From: Diadema setosum
Taxonomy: Eukaryota; Echinodermata; Echinoidea; Diadematoida; Diadematidae
NCBI RefSeq assembly: GCF_964275005.1
Contig: NC_092705.1
Location: 3,845,825-3,909,824, forward strand
DNA: 64,000 bases
Direction: 5' to 3'
Part shown: piece by piece, positions 1-12,118 of the stretch
Numbering within the stretch: position 1 is the stretch's first letter
How the letters are laid out: the number at the start of each line of letters is the position of its first letter
Notes under the pieces: generated by a model
The model's input: only the letters and a program-made list of their open reading frames with translations
The model's database searches: none
Told to the model about the DNA's origin: nothing
Position numbers and translations under genes: made by a program

Positions 1-220
1 CATATCGTTTTGTGCTTTTGGATTTTAATCGAGCGTCATCTTACGAATTAAGGTGTGATTGATTGATAAAAACAACAGCAACAACATGACACGCACACTT
101 CACTCAAAAGCTGTAGGATACCTACTGACAACAACCCGTAACGCCATGTCGGGATCAGACCCATTCCTACTGGTAAGAAGAGAGTGTGACCCGTGCTAAT
201 CGCGCAGGCTCTTAGGTTCC

Positions 221-422
221 ATGACATTTGCTCCTGCGACAATTGCTCCCATGAAATATCTGTAGGCTAAGCCCAACATAAAACCTACTCAAACGCATAA
301 CCCTCACCCTAATCCTAATCCTCACATCAAAATAAACCTGAAACCCTATCACAACCCTAACCCTAACCCTAAGTCCTTGGAGAAAATAAGACCGGAGCAA
401 TTGTCGCGGGAGCAAATGTCGT
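221..422. mobile_element. Short TIR element with telomere-like core
   Basis: A 29-base segment at 221-249 (ending GACAATTGCTCC) reappears in inverted orientation at 394-422 with about two mismatches, which makes terminal inverted repeats around a core of about 145 bp. The core contains degenerate CCCTAA repeats. No coding capacity is present, so this is a non-autonomous (MITE-like) element. The outer boundary may extend several bases past the repeats, and I could not fix a target-site duplication. Superfamily not assigned. Confidence 0.6.
299..372. repeat. Interstitial telomere-like (CCCTAA)n, degenerate
   Basis: Degenerate CCCTAA/CCTAAT units run through this stretch and become perfect at 353-372. 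They lie wholly between the inverted repeats at 221-249 and 394-422, so they are probably part of that element and not a remnant of a chromosome end. Confidence 0.7.
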
Positions 423-611
423 GTCACCGGCTCTTATGCTGAAAGTTGACACGTAAGTGATTGTAAATGAGCTGTAAATTATCCCAATGCAAATGCCAAC
501 CTCCATGACTCTTGTCGAAAAGTGAGCCGCTTGAAGAGGTGAGCCCGTAATGTTGGGGTGAACGGCAGCAGTAGGGGTGATATTCGAAACTGAAAGGTTA
601 ATGGAGCTTAA

Positions 612-956
612 AGGCATTATTTGCCATATTCAGATAAAACAAAAACCCAACTTTAGTGCTTCAAAATTATAGTTCTAAAATGCTGATTACGGATAGAAAC
701 AACCAATATAAAAATGTTCATCAGTATAAGCAATACTGAATAATGTTAGATATACAAAATGTGAACAATAGTTTTGATAAAATTGTTCGTAGAATAAACC
801 GCCTAATGTCTAAAGTTATGGTTTATTGAGAAAAACGGTGATGTCTCCTTTATGTCTCCTTCGTTTTGTGATACAACTGACCTACACATATGTATCACAA
901 TAATGTGATAACTCGAACAATTTGTAAATCACTGCTCCTAATGGTAAACAATGCCT
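612..956. mobile_element. TTAA-flanked MITE, family B copy 1 (Kolobok/T2-like)
   Basis: The element is bounded by TTAA at 608-611 and 957-960. It begins AGGCATTATTTGCCAT and ends ATGGTAAACAATGCCT, so the termini are inverted repeats. A second, diverged full-length copy lies at 62525-62883. TTAA followed by AAGG-type termini matches what is known of T2/Kolobok MITEs; that assignment is inference. It is 345 bp and non-coding. Confidence 0.75.
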
Positions 957-3900
957 TTAAACTGGGAGCAGTACTAATGGTACTTTGGCATTTGTGGAGA
1001 TTCGTCTTTTCAAATAATTCAACACAATTTCCACCAAAGACAAAAAAAAAAAGAACCCTTTAGTAATAGTAAGAACGTGAGTCAAGAATGTGAGTCAAGT
1101 TGTTCGACAATTCCGGTGTATTTAACGATGATGGTAACATTGTCTCATTAATCCCCCAGTATACAAAATGCACAGGACAGAGTGGATCGGTGAGAATGAG
1201 ATGCACGAGTTTAACTTTGGAACTGTTTAAACCCACGAGCTCACCGAACGGGTTTTAGACTGTTTCCCGAGTTAAATGAGAGTTAAACGAGAGTTCTAAC
1301 CAATCCACGATGTATACCTGTGCATCATTCGTTTTATAAAATGGGCCAGTAAATTCATAAAATTCCATCATTTCCCCATCATGCGTCCAGAACTCCTACA
1401 ATATTATACAAGGCTTGAGCCATGCGTTCGGATTTTACCGGACGCATGGCTCAGTGTTGATCAGTAGAAATCAATGCGTGATAATCGACTTATCAGATTG
1501 CAGATACTCTAAAGTCCGTTTTATAATAAGCACTGCCATCAAAAAGTACTTTGTTAACATGATTGACTGCCATTATTAGGCAACAATTATTATCATATAA
1601 CAGTATCAAGGAGGAAATATGTGGCGTGGCATAGGACATGAGCCTGACAAGATTCGAACCAAAATCCTGCCGCGGTCAGAGGTGTATACTTTTATTACAA
1701 ACCTCTTCAAGCATCACGTGCAGAGGATCCTGCTTCGTTAATAGAGGAGCATTGTTTTTAGCTGCGCTTAGTACGATGTAGAATTTTTTTTTTAAATCAC
1801 TGTACATACACCACACCAGACCTGCCAAAATGTTATAGTACGACTTTACACTCAGAGGTGGACTGTACTTTACAAAACGAAGAAATAACCATGTATGACC
1901 CACAAGTTTGACATACTGATATCACTTTAATTTGACATCTCTGATAAGAGACAGAGGAAATAATTCTTGTCAAGTCTACTGTCGAAGGGAAGTCATGGGG
2001 TCAAACGGGGTCACATTCCATCTCGAGTGTTCGGATTTTTGGTTTTATAAACCCAGAGGATCAAAAAAAAAAAAATCTGCATTATTATTGTGACACTTGA
2101 AAACAGAAGTTCATTTATCAAAAAAAAAAAAGAACAAACACATCATTAACCTTTGATTTATGAGAAGCATTTTCATACATATCGTTTTTTCTCTTTTTTC
2201 CCCTTTCTTTCTCTATTTATTTTATTCGTCCCTTTGATTTTGCTTTTGAGACTTTGTTTTTTGACACCTGGAAAATGTTACCGTTTGTGTAGGCAAAAGT
2301 GGTGGTCGTTAATTTCCCCAAAGTACTTTGTGATGTTTGCAAGGCATTTGCGCCGACATTTGCCTCAAATTGAACATTCACCAAATAGTTCACAAACTAT
2401 AATAAAAAGATAAGATTCGAAGTTTCTGGATGGTCGGAACATTCTGCAAATAAAATTCCGGCATTAATGCTTACACTTACGCATGAACACTAACACTTTA
2501 CACTGTACACTATGTACTACACCATAAACACTAACACTAATACTAACACGCTGATTGACACTATCCCCAGTTTTCTTTGATTTGCCCTGTGACTGTTGCC
2601 TTCAAGAGGCGTCTCAACACCATAGACCTTTCAAATGGCGTCTTTTGTGATTGTTCTCTTATTTTGGAGAGAGCGGCTTGCTCTGAAAAAAGAAATGGAA
2701 CGTGGTGAACTAAAGCAACAGACTTATTCTGTTGAAAACTAATTCTGTTTTTTTTTTAATAGCTTTACATCATTAGGAGAGTCAAACACGAATTTTAGGC
2801 ACCCCCTGGAAAAAAAAATGGGGGGGGGGATAACGGACGTTTGCGAAAAGTGAGGACTGTAATTGGATCCTTACCGGCCTTCTTCCTTACCTGCTCCACC
2901 TCAGACAAAAATATACCGAGCCATGATAATTAATTGAAACTCGAAGGAAAACAAATGTTTGGACATCTAACCATCTCCCAACACATCGAGCTATTTTAAC
3001 CCACTCCAACAATATTTACTGATATCGATGAAACTGTCAAGAAAGACTAACAAATCGGCTTTCTGCCCCAAAAGTGTTCGTGCCGATATACTGGACAAAC
3101 AGATCGAAATTCAAGCCAGCAGGTGTAATAGACGCTACAATACTACGTGGTTCATTTCCTTTCTTTCATTGTGCATATTTTATGTACATGTATATATGGG
3201 GGAAATAATATGGTTATATTATGGCTATACTTAAACGGTTATAAAAATACACTAAGAATAGACTAGACCTTACGGAGACAATATTGTGTCTCCTTAACGT
3301 TTTCAACTATTACACATCCCATTTAAGCCGTGCTTAACTGCTGACAACGTTCAGTACACATTTCTATACACTGTCTCCCTCAAGCTCGACCAAAATTAGA
3401 TATTGCGTATTGCAATACGTTTTTGTTTATTTGTTTTGGTTCAATCTTAATTGCAAATTTTTATGCAACTTTTTTTTTTTAAAGAATACAGCATACAAAC
3501 AAGAATACATCTAAAATGACATCGATTTGAGTAAGAATAACAACTTCTAAATAAAATCAAGTGTGTCAAACAACTTCAATAAATCGTTAAGATAAAAACA
3601 AAATAAGTAAATTGTGGTATTTTCACTTTCATGACATGTTCAATGTTGCAAGGGCCGTCATAATAAACAGACACAACAATTCGCAATTGTATACTTGACA
3701 AGATGACGACCCTATGTTTCCTGACAAAACTACTACAATTATACAAACAAAAAAAATGGGATGGAGGTAAGAGTGTAGCAAAAATTTGCGGCAAAAAATG
3801 AAAAAGTCAGGACTGTCTAATCTTGTAATGCTTGTAATAATATCATTGCATTATCAACATTCATATCCAATAGCTTTGTTTTATGAACACGTAATCCTTA

Positions 3901-4037
3901 TTACTTTGCTGTATTTCCATTTTCTTTGATTTATTTTTTTTTCATTCAAGCAACCTTTCTGTGTTTCACACGGTTTTTTTTTTTCAGTATTTAAAGTTTT
4001 CAGAGAGAATGTTGGGAAAATAAAGGAATCAACTCAC
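957..4037. other. No gene seen
   Basis: AT-rich sequence with A/T homopolymers (for example near 2070, 2120 and 3470) and a G9 run near 2821. I see no coding exon, RNA gene or repeat here apart from the hairpin at 1416-1453. Confidence 0.5.
1416..1453. other. 38-nt near-perfect hairpin
   Basis: A 16-base arm (TGAGCCATGCGTTCGG) is followed by a 6-base spacer and its inverted complement with a single G-T wobble-type difference. It is much more GC-rich than its surroundings. It is too short for a typical animal pre-miRNA. It may be a remnant of an inverted-repeat element; function unknown. Confidence 0.6.
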
Positions 4038-4250
4038 CATCTTGAATGCAGTATCCCGTCAAGCCCACTTGATCTACAAGCACACGAATTCTGCGTCAAT
4101 GTTTCGCCGCGTCTCGCCGGAGAGCGCGGAGCGGAGAAACCATACTTCTTCGATCGGAGCTGTGTCGGTCCCGCCCACGGTCAGCAGTTAGCACACCGGT
4201 GAGGACTTAGTTGATCGAACACGTGTCTGTACATGTTAAGGTGGGAAAAT
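4038..4250 (-). other. Possible first exon with start codon at a splice donor
   Basis: On the minus strand a CpG-dense, GC-rich stretch ends CAAGATG followed directly by GTGAGT, a consensus-like 5' splice site (GT at 4036-4037). An ATG in acceptable context as the last codon of a leader exon is a known arrangement. The CpG density stands out against the AT-rich flanks. An upstream ATG in the leader opens only a short frame. I cannot find the next exon, so a chance match is quite possible. The 5' limit is approximate. Confidence 0.25.
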
Positions 4251-7215
4251 GACATGTCATTCAGGATTTCCAGAACTTCGAGTTGGGAAAGAAAATGAAA
4301 GTCTCATCTCCCTGAGATAGGATGAGAGGTAGAGATTTGAGAGGATAGTTTAAATTGAAGGTACACACGTAGAGACTCTTTAGTACAAAACATGAGGTTG
4401 GAGGAGGGTAGAAGAAGAAAGAGACGGAAGACGGAGAGGAGAACATACTAAAACATCAACTAATGCGTACCTTAGGGTGACATTGAAAGAAATGACCTCC
4501 TAGAGCACGGTATCGAATCAGGGGGAAAGCTGGGAATCACAAGTGCGTCTCGTTTTACCCCTCCTTCGCTCCTCGCGGCTCCTTGCGGATCAGTTACATT
4601 AATTGCCGGACTTTTAACATCTCGGGAAGGTTATTGAGCCTATAAGATGATGTGACTCTGGTTCTGTCCTGGTTTACAGAGAACCTCTGGACTCTCGAAG
4701 AGGTTACAGATACCAGCGCACGGCCCAATCAACAAATGTGTGTACGTGGATATTTTCATGCATGGATAACGGAACGGCCGATTTCTTCTTTGAGCAGCTG
4801 TCTTGCGAACATCTGACCGATCTCAACTACGAGCGTCGCATTCGTCTGGGTTTATCCCTCTGTGTTTTATTCACGCGCCAAAAAGCGGCACGCTCCCCAT
4901 TCGTTACCAGCTTCTCTCTGTTTATCGCACGCTACTGAGGGCAACCATAGAAACAGAACACAGAGCGGAGTGGAGAAATCGAGACAAGAACAATAAGATG
5001 TCGACCTCAATGTTTGACCCGAGATAGGATTTTTCTTCATGAAAATCATAAGGGTGAAGTGACAGACACGAGAGACTTGGTGGCAGCGCATGTGTTGTTT
5101 ACCGCATCTCGGTTGGTTGGCAACGATGCTTCACAACATCACACATTCAGAAATCTTTCACCATGTACGAAATATATATGAACTATGAACGCAGGCAAGA
5201 ATTGAGTGAGATTTAAGCGTATGTTCTTTTTGCTATAGTGCTATGATTTATGGGAAAACGATTTCCCTGCTGTGCGCTTAATAAAAAAAAACATAAATAT
5301 TTATGATTTAATCAGCACGACAAAGTTCCATTGTTGAAACGTTGTTTGGTTTGGTTTTCCGTTTTCTTTACGATCGTGCTGTTGGTGCGGCCACACATTA
5401 TGTTCACGAGGCAAACTATCTTCTGTACTTGCGTACTTTTCTTCTCCTTTTACAGTTTTATTCCTTTTCTTCTTTCTGATTATTCCTTTAGGCCTACTTG
5501 GTATACTCTTCCTCTTTCTCCCCCTCCTATTTTACTTTCTTTTTTTTTACGTTTTTGCTCCTCTGGAGTGGATTGTGTAATACTGGTGAAAGCATCCACG
5601 GCCATCCGGCTATCTCATAGTTCTATAGTCACCTTTGCATCCTTTCCTTGTAGGAACTTGCGGAGCTCGCATTAGCTGTATTGAAAATTGCCATATCTTG
5701 AGGGTAAACTCTTTCATCATGTCCGAACAGGAATGGAGAGTATAGAATTCAGACTTACAAATGTACATATCCATTCGGGGGGGGGGGGTGGGTGGAGTAA
5801 ACAAAGTTGTATAAAAGAGAACGTTAAACACAAGCGCAAAACTCCACCACAATACCCTGAAATCACAGGTAGTGGAGGAGCAACATATGAAACAGAGTAT
5901 ACCACAAAGCGGTGTGTGGTACCTCTTCGATAACATTAACTTTTGAGAACTTCTGCTGGTAATGAATCCCAACAATTATATGTACTGACTTTGCCTAACA
6001 GCTTTTCGCGTTATCAAGAGTTCTGTACTTGGCAATCGAAAGTAAAATCAAGCACCAACCCGCCTCCACTCCCCACGAAGATTTCTTTCCTTCAAATCTG
6101 TATCAAATCATGTATTTATTTATTTATTTTTTTTTTTGGGGGGGGGGGAGGGTTGTCAGCAAGCTCAATTGATTTGGCTTGGTTTTTGTTTTGTCATATA
6201 GGTAAAAGTTATCGCTGGGCAAAACAAACAGGCAGGCAGGTGAAGTTCATACGCTGATTTTGGCGATTATATAGGATCCATTTAAACTCCCACTCAATTC
6301 CCCCCCCCCCCTCTTCCGTTCTTTCCTTTAGTCTTGATGTCCCTCGCAAAAATAGAATTCGTGACGATTGTGACGTCAGAGAAATCAAAGGTATTACGCC
6401 CGCTAAAACGCACATGTCACCACTTTTGGGCAACTTAAAATCGATTAAAACTGACGATGCAAGAAATAAAAGAGATAAAGAAAAGAATATCTTAGTTTTA
6501 TAAATTCTCTTCTTATTGATATGAAAGGATTAGCAGGTGGAAAAGAGACTAAATGAAGACCTGTCAAGGTCATACTCATTTATTTTGTTCGTTTGGGGTG
6601 TGTGTTTTTCTTTTCGTTCTTTGTTTTGAGCTTTTGTTTTCTTTTTTGTTTTTTGCTTTGAAGATCGTGAGATTTGATGTCAGCCAAATTGCCCTTGAGT
6701 TTGCCTTTTCGTTTTGCTTTGCAAACCTACCATGACAATCATATAGTCATTTGAATTTGGTTGTTTGTTTATGCTCCTTAACTTGTTGCGTTCGTGTTAC
6801 GTCAAAATTATACGAACGTTGAACAAGGTAACCGTGGATATCACAAGGGCCGTATGAAATTACTTTAACAAAAACGAAAAGCAAGCCCAAAAGAAAATCA
6901 ACGACATTACGGGAAAATATATCATCATTAGAACGTTTTCACTCCGTAAATTGTTCTCGTTTGTAAGAGGCTCTCGCCACGTTCACTGTACAATGGAAGA
7001 ACTTGCCAAAGATTTGTGCGTGTAGTCTTTTGTTGTCAAAGTTCCATGTCAGAGTGTGTTTGTTTTTGAATAGTGCCTATGTAATGGAGTCTGTAAAACA
7101 CATTACAACCTTTCATAATTGGAGCTATATACGTACTTCCGTCATGCTGGCGCAGCTAATGGGGGGAAAATATCGACACATGATTAGCGGCAGCTCTTTG
7201 TTTCAAGCTTAAAGG

Positions 7216-7216
<1 letters not shown>
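4251..7216. other. No gene supported; moderately CpG-rich to about 5.1 kb
   Basis: 4500-5030 is richer in GC and CpG than average and has a 66-codon open frame (4738-4938) resembling no family I know. G/C runs occur near 5780, 6140 and 6301. A perfect CRE octamer TGACGTCA lies at 6371-6378 without other promoter signals. Confidence 0.4.

Positions 7217-7274
<58 letters not shown>
7217..7274. repeat. (AC)n microsatellite
   Basis: An almost pure AC dinucleotide run of about 58 bases. Confidence 0.95.
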
Positions 7275-7276
<2 letters not shown>

Positions 7277-7672
7277 GCGCTCACACACATGACCATTAAT
7301 ACATACGAAAGTGAAGAGATAGACATTGTTGAATATCCAAACATATATGTTATTATGCGGGGGAGGGGCATTTATCTTAAGAAAAGTTACAGTCCGAATT
7401 GCAGTAGTCAACGTACGCTTCGAAATTCCGTCTTGTTCTAAAAGTACTTTCACACTTGAAAACAAAGTGATAATCCGTGTGTCACGACTGTATCGGAACT
7501 TCAGCTTGATGGGAAGTTCCGATGCAATCAAAAGTGTAACCAGCGAGTCTGAATGTCACACAAGACGAGGCCCCTTCATCATTAAAAAGAGCGACATGCT
7601 GGTGATGAGTGCCCTCTACAGGTGAAACTTCGAAATACGATCTAAATTAAACGGAGAACTCTGCATTGTGTA

Positions 7673-7763
7673 TTAGGGCGGACTCACACTGTGCGATTTC
7701 TGGCGGTGCGACATCGCAAGGTGTAAATCGCAGTAAAAATCGCACATTGTGAGTCCGCCCTTA
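7673..7763. mobile_element. 91-bp MITE with long inverted repeats, TA flanks
   Basis: The ends are near-perfect inverted repeats of about 27 bases (core AGGGCGGACTCACA) with TA at both flanks (7671-7672 and 7764-7765). The two arms make up over half of the element. TA flanks would suit a Tc1/mariner-type mobiliser, but the family is not established. Non-coding. Confidence 0.7.
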
Positions 7764-7802
7764 TACAGAGATCAGCGACCGAGAAGATCTATACTTGTAT
7801 GT

Positions 7803-7832
7803 AAAACAAACAAACAAACAAACAAACAAACA
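7803..7832. repeat. (AAAC)n microsatellite
   Basis: Seven or so tandem AAAC units. Confidence 0.9.
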
Positions 7833-8997
7833 ATGTAAGAAGTTCTTACATTGGAGAGACATCGTAAATGTCGCGTGTCACGAATAACGAGGTTCACCTA
7901 CTCGAAATAATTATGATAATTTCCTTTCCACCCTCGCCGATAAATTGTCAAAAGCTGCATTTATTCTTCTTGTTTGTTTACAGAAAAATTGGGAATATAA
8001 AGTTGCAATAATCACTGCAAGATTGTTATATTAAAGCATTACATTGTCAGCGAAGTACAGATTGAACACCGAATGATACCGAACATTATTAAAGTGGACA
8101 AAAAATGATATAATGATAATGAAACAAACCAACACGACCAATAAAATAAAAAGCCAAAAAAAAAAAAACTCGAAAGAGTAGGAAAAACAAGTGCTCTAAA
8201 TAACCAAGGATCACTCACTGCAGAAACTATATAAAGCACAATCCCTTGGCGCGTGGTCTCGACTTAAGATCCACTAAATTTCATTTTCCACCGCTACTCA
8301 ACTGGGAATAGTGGTTAAAAGCAACTGCAGACTCTGAGAAGGAAATGCTACATAAGTAACGGCAGCAGACTAAAATGGTCCTGCGTAGCAAAGCTGCATG
8401 ATCCCCTCTGGTAGCACTGATTTGCTATTTGACTGTAATTCAGAAGAAGTAAAAGTTGGCATATGACATAGTGACAAAAGACCGGGTTGGGGGGGGGGGG
8501 GGGGACAAACGAGCAACGCAGAAGGAAAACAGCACACGATCACTAACAGCAACAACAGCAGCAACAACAAAAACCGCTGCCCCAAAACAGGAACGTACCG
8601 CCACTTTCTTGGAGTTCGGTGCGTCGTCATTGTATTATCATCTAACACAATTTAGAAAATCATGAAGATAATTTTGCCCAACGAGAGCCCCCGAACTGAG
8701 AATCAATACAGGGGAAAATTGTTCGCCTCGACTCCAAGCTATACGACCGTTGTAGCACCATGATTCAGCTGCTACTAAAAATGGTAGCAAAATAGTGAAA
8801 GGTAATCTTTCTTTCAGACTGAACTGAAATGGACAGCGAGAAGGAGAGGAAAAAGGAGACAAGCCCATAAAAAAAGAAAAAAAAATACATACATACAAAC
8901 AAACAAATAAGAGGTGGCAGATGAGGTTTAGTATCATGACCAAACACGGCGACAACATAAAACATCGTGTGTCACTCATGTTTGTATGTCTTACATA
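7833..8997. other. No gene seen
   Basis: AT-rich with a G run near 8490, A-rich tracts near 8155 and 8875, and short CAA/CAG-type repeats near 8545-8575. No credible exon. Confidence 0.5.
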
Positions 8998-9590
8998 CAG
9001 TTAAACCTTCTTTAGCGGCCACCTGTCTATACCAGCCACCTGCCACCAATTTTTTGTTCCCGCGAGAGAGAAAAGTAATGTGCATATAGCTGCGTCTACC
9101 TGTCTAGCACGGCCAGCGGCCTCCAATTTTGTATTCCGCGATAGATTTTCATCTACGTCCTATGTATACTTGTAGCGTCCTGTAGCACAGACCTATGAGC
9201 TGCAGCCGAACCGATATTTCAGCCTATTTTCTGCTTCGTATAGCAGGCGTGCTTGCTGGTCATGCATGGCTATTAACAGTTCGATGATCGCCACCGCTAC
9301 ATTCACCCGCCATTCAGGCATATAATGAACTCGTAAGATAATGCTTGCTTGCTGTAAAATGCCCGCTGTGTGCAATACTGCTGCAAATAGCGGCTTTGTT
9401 CGAGGTATGAGAGATGTGAATATATAAATGCACAGCAAATGTACGTATAGAATGCTACAATAACAAAATAATGTGTAGTTCATGCACGTGATACACACGC
9501 AATGCCAGAGAACCTTTTTCTAGCCGCCATCTGCCTATAAAGGCCACTCTTTTCGTCTCCTTGGGTGGCCGCTATAGACAGGTTTGACTG
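8998..9590. mobile_element. 593-bp non-autonomous DNA transposon with subterminal repeats
   Basis: The left end CAGTTAAACCT and the right end, read inverted, CAGTCAAACCTGTCTATAGC, are terminal inverted repeats of about 28 bases. Degenerate copies of the GCGGCCACCTGTCTATA motif recur near both ends (about 9018-9050, 9095-9125, 9522-9548 and 9563-9582), as expected of transposase-binding subterminal repeats. No transposase is encoded. A target-site duplication was not clear, so the superfamily is open. Confidence 0.75.
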
Positions 9591-10431
9591 TGCGTATATA
9601 CGTACGTGTGTAAGTGTGTGTTCATGTGTAGAGTTTGTACTGCTCTCTATGCTTTGTGGTGACCTAATGTCTTCAGAATTGCTTTTAGTGGGCTCCCTCA
9701 AGCTCCCAGAACAAGTTCAATTGCGTAGAACAATTTGACAACAGATCTATTCCTTCGATTGTGCTCGTCATGTATCCCTGTCGTATGCTCAGTTGTACGT
9801 CATGTAGCGAAATATGATTAGAAGTTAAATTTGCAGTTCGAAAAAAAAAAGTTTGATGCGACTATATGAGAGTAACACTTAATTGCTACTGTTATGACCA
9901 AAAGAGCAACGCATATTCTCTTCACTATAGCGTAGTAAAGTCGTACGATCTCTAAAGCTTGCATGAGACATGATTATAGTGTTTACCACTTTGCGTGGTA
10001 AAAATGACTTGTTCAAGACTCTGTACTGGCGCTCTAGGCAATTTCGTAGACAATAGGAATTGATCTATACTTTCTGTTTTTCCAATAGTGTAGAGAAAAT
10101 TGCATTTTGGTAATTTGAAGGAGATTTAACGCCATCGAGTCAAGAAGGGTGACGGAAGACTTCGGGCGCGTGGTTGGCAAGAAGAGACAGCTGAACAGGT
10201 GCGTCCCGGAGATAACTCTGTCTCCTCAAAAATCTAAGGCTCTGTTCAATACATCATATCGCATTCCTCTGAGATTTTATTTCGCTTTTTTTTTGTAACG
10301 ATTTGAGGAATTTTCTGGAGGCAAATTGTGTCGATTTTTTTCTCCATCCAGTGTTTTTTTTTCTGTCTCCTTTCTTCCCTTTGTTTTTGTTTTTTTGCAT
10401 CTTTTCCATATATAGTGATATATGTTTATGT
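9591..10431. other. No gene seen
   Basis: Unremarkable sequence with no repeat, exon or RNA gene that I can support. Confidence 0.5.
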
Positions 10432-10492
10432 ATATGTGTATATATTATGTATATATGTATGTATATATATATATATATATACACATATATGT

Positions 10493-10542
<50 letters not shown>
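10432..10542. repeat. (AT)n then (GA)n compound microsatellite
   Basis: An interrupted AT array that becomes pure from about 10497 and switches to GA at about 10527. The flanking open frames are artefacts of the repeat. Confidence 0.95.
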
Positions 10543-11073
10543 GACCTATATATATTGTATATGACCCTATATATTGTATAAGAACAGAGGTATATACTAA
10601 TGATAGTGAGGTATGCAACATGAGTTTGCAGAGTTATCGAAATGATGAGATTAAACATGTCAATCACATAGATAATGAATTAGTGATAGTGAACATCAAG
10701 ATTGACAATAAAGATTATAATCATAACACAAACAACACATTTTGTCCTTATCGCTTTGATAACCATGGATATCGCAATAACTATTAAGATGTTAGTATTA
10801 ATGTTAATATGATATGAGTAACAATATGGGATATATCATCGATAACTTCAGAAACTAATATTAAAATTCAATTTGATGTTCTACGAGATATCACACTCTA
10901 AGGTGATGTTCGTCTGAAGATTGCAAGATTAACCTCTGATCTTTAAAATCACGTGAACGACCACCTCATCCTACACTAAAAACAAGCAAGCAAACAAACA
11001 AACAGACAAATAAACAAAAAGCAGACATTAACAACAAAAACTCACATTCTAATCCCACTGTGTAAATTCAAAA

Positions 11074-11191
11074 TTTCATTTCATTTATTTTATTTAATTT
11101 CCAACAATGCAAAACATTTCCATACACAAATTAACACAATATCAACGCAATGTAGTAACAAAGAAAAATACGTGAAATGAACAATACTACG
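11074..11191 (-). repeat. Dispersed repeat resembling a retroelement 3' end, copy 1
   Basis: From about 11100 to 11191 this matches 16532-16627 closely by eye (shared ATTTCCAACAAT, AACAAAGAAAAATACGT). On the minus strand it runs into an AAATGAAATG-type short tandem tail at 11074-11100, which is what the 3' end of a non-LTR element would look like. Family not identified. Confidence 0.5.
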
Positions 11192-11328
11192 CATCACAAA
11201 AGCAGATGAAATTAAATTAGAATTAAAGTTGCAGGAACTGGAGGATACATGCTGAAAAGCCAAGCTTATATTTGGCAGTCTCCTCGTGGACAAAATAACT
11301 AAATAACATCTAGGAAGCAAATTGCTAT

Positions 11329-11388
11329 AATAATATATATATATTTGTATATAGAGAGATATATGTGTATATATATATATATATATAA
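11329..11388. repeat. (AT)n microsatellite, interrupted
   Basis: Two AT blocks separated by a short GA-containing interruption. Confidence 0.85.
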
Positions 11389-12067
11389 AGTGCACAACAC
11401 ATACAGTCCTCTACAAACAAACAAACAAACGGACAAACAAACATAAGTAAGCTCTCTTGTTCTTGTTAAAGAGAAAGAAAGAGAGAAAATAAACACAATA
11501 CTAATATGATTAGTATTGTTTTGGTGGACATGTCAATTATTTGATCAATAAAAAGCTACAAAAGAAACAAAAAAGAAAAAGAAAAAAAAATGCATCGCAT
11601 TTGCAGCACCAGGGTACCACTAAAGACTCGGCAGCGTGGCGATTCATGGGTGGCCCGAGTCATGTGCTGTCCACCGGATATTATTTGACAACCATGAATA
11701 GCACCGGTCAGCAATTAGGCCTACGTGCATCGGAGCCGTACGCTCATCGGTAACGGTCGACTACAGTTGAGATTCTTTGGCTGTGTGTTTACCTACATAG
11801 AGATCAGTGATAAAGCTATACACAATTCGTAACAGGGATTCTCTAGTATATCGGAGGTGGGCCAGCCTTCCGCTCCATTGTATCACCATGCTACCGGGTC
11901 TTTAAAATGTAATACGTGTAACAGAGTTATTATGTTTAACAAGACCTGTTCAGCTTTCGCCTCAAATGGGCTTAGACAGAGCGGAGAAAAAGCATGTACG
12001 TCATGGGTTGGAGGAAACGAGGGGATACAAATCATGAAATATAAACCATTAAACCATAATGCAAAGA

Positions 12068-12069
<2 letters not shown>
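11389..12069. other. No gene seen
   Basis: Short (CAAA)n near 11415-11430 and an A-rich tract near 11560-11590. No coding signal. Confidence 0.5.

Positions 12070-12118
<49 letters not shown>
12070..12118. repeat. (GT)n/(GA)n compound microsatellite
   Basis: About 35 bases of GT followed by about 14 of GA. Confidence 0.95.

Noticed and set aside
299-372. Chromosome end or telomere fusion
   Set aside because: The telomere-like repeats are short, degenerate and bounded by inverted repeats of a small element.
1640-1700. tRNA gene suggested by a GGTTCGAATC B-box match on the minus strand
   Set aside because: No A box or acceptor pairing at the right distance.
4738-4938. 66-codon open frame in GC-rich sequence
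   Set aside because: No family resemblance and a poor start context; kept only as a note in the regional description.
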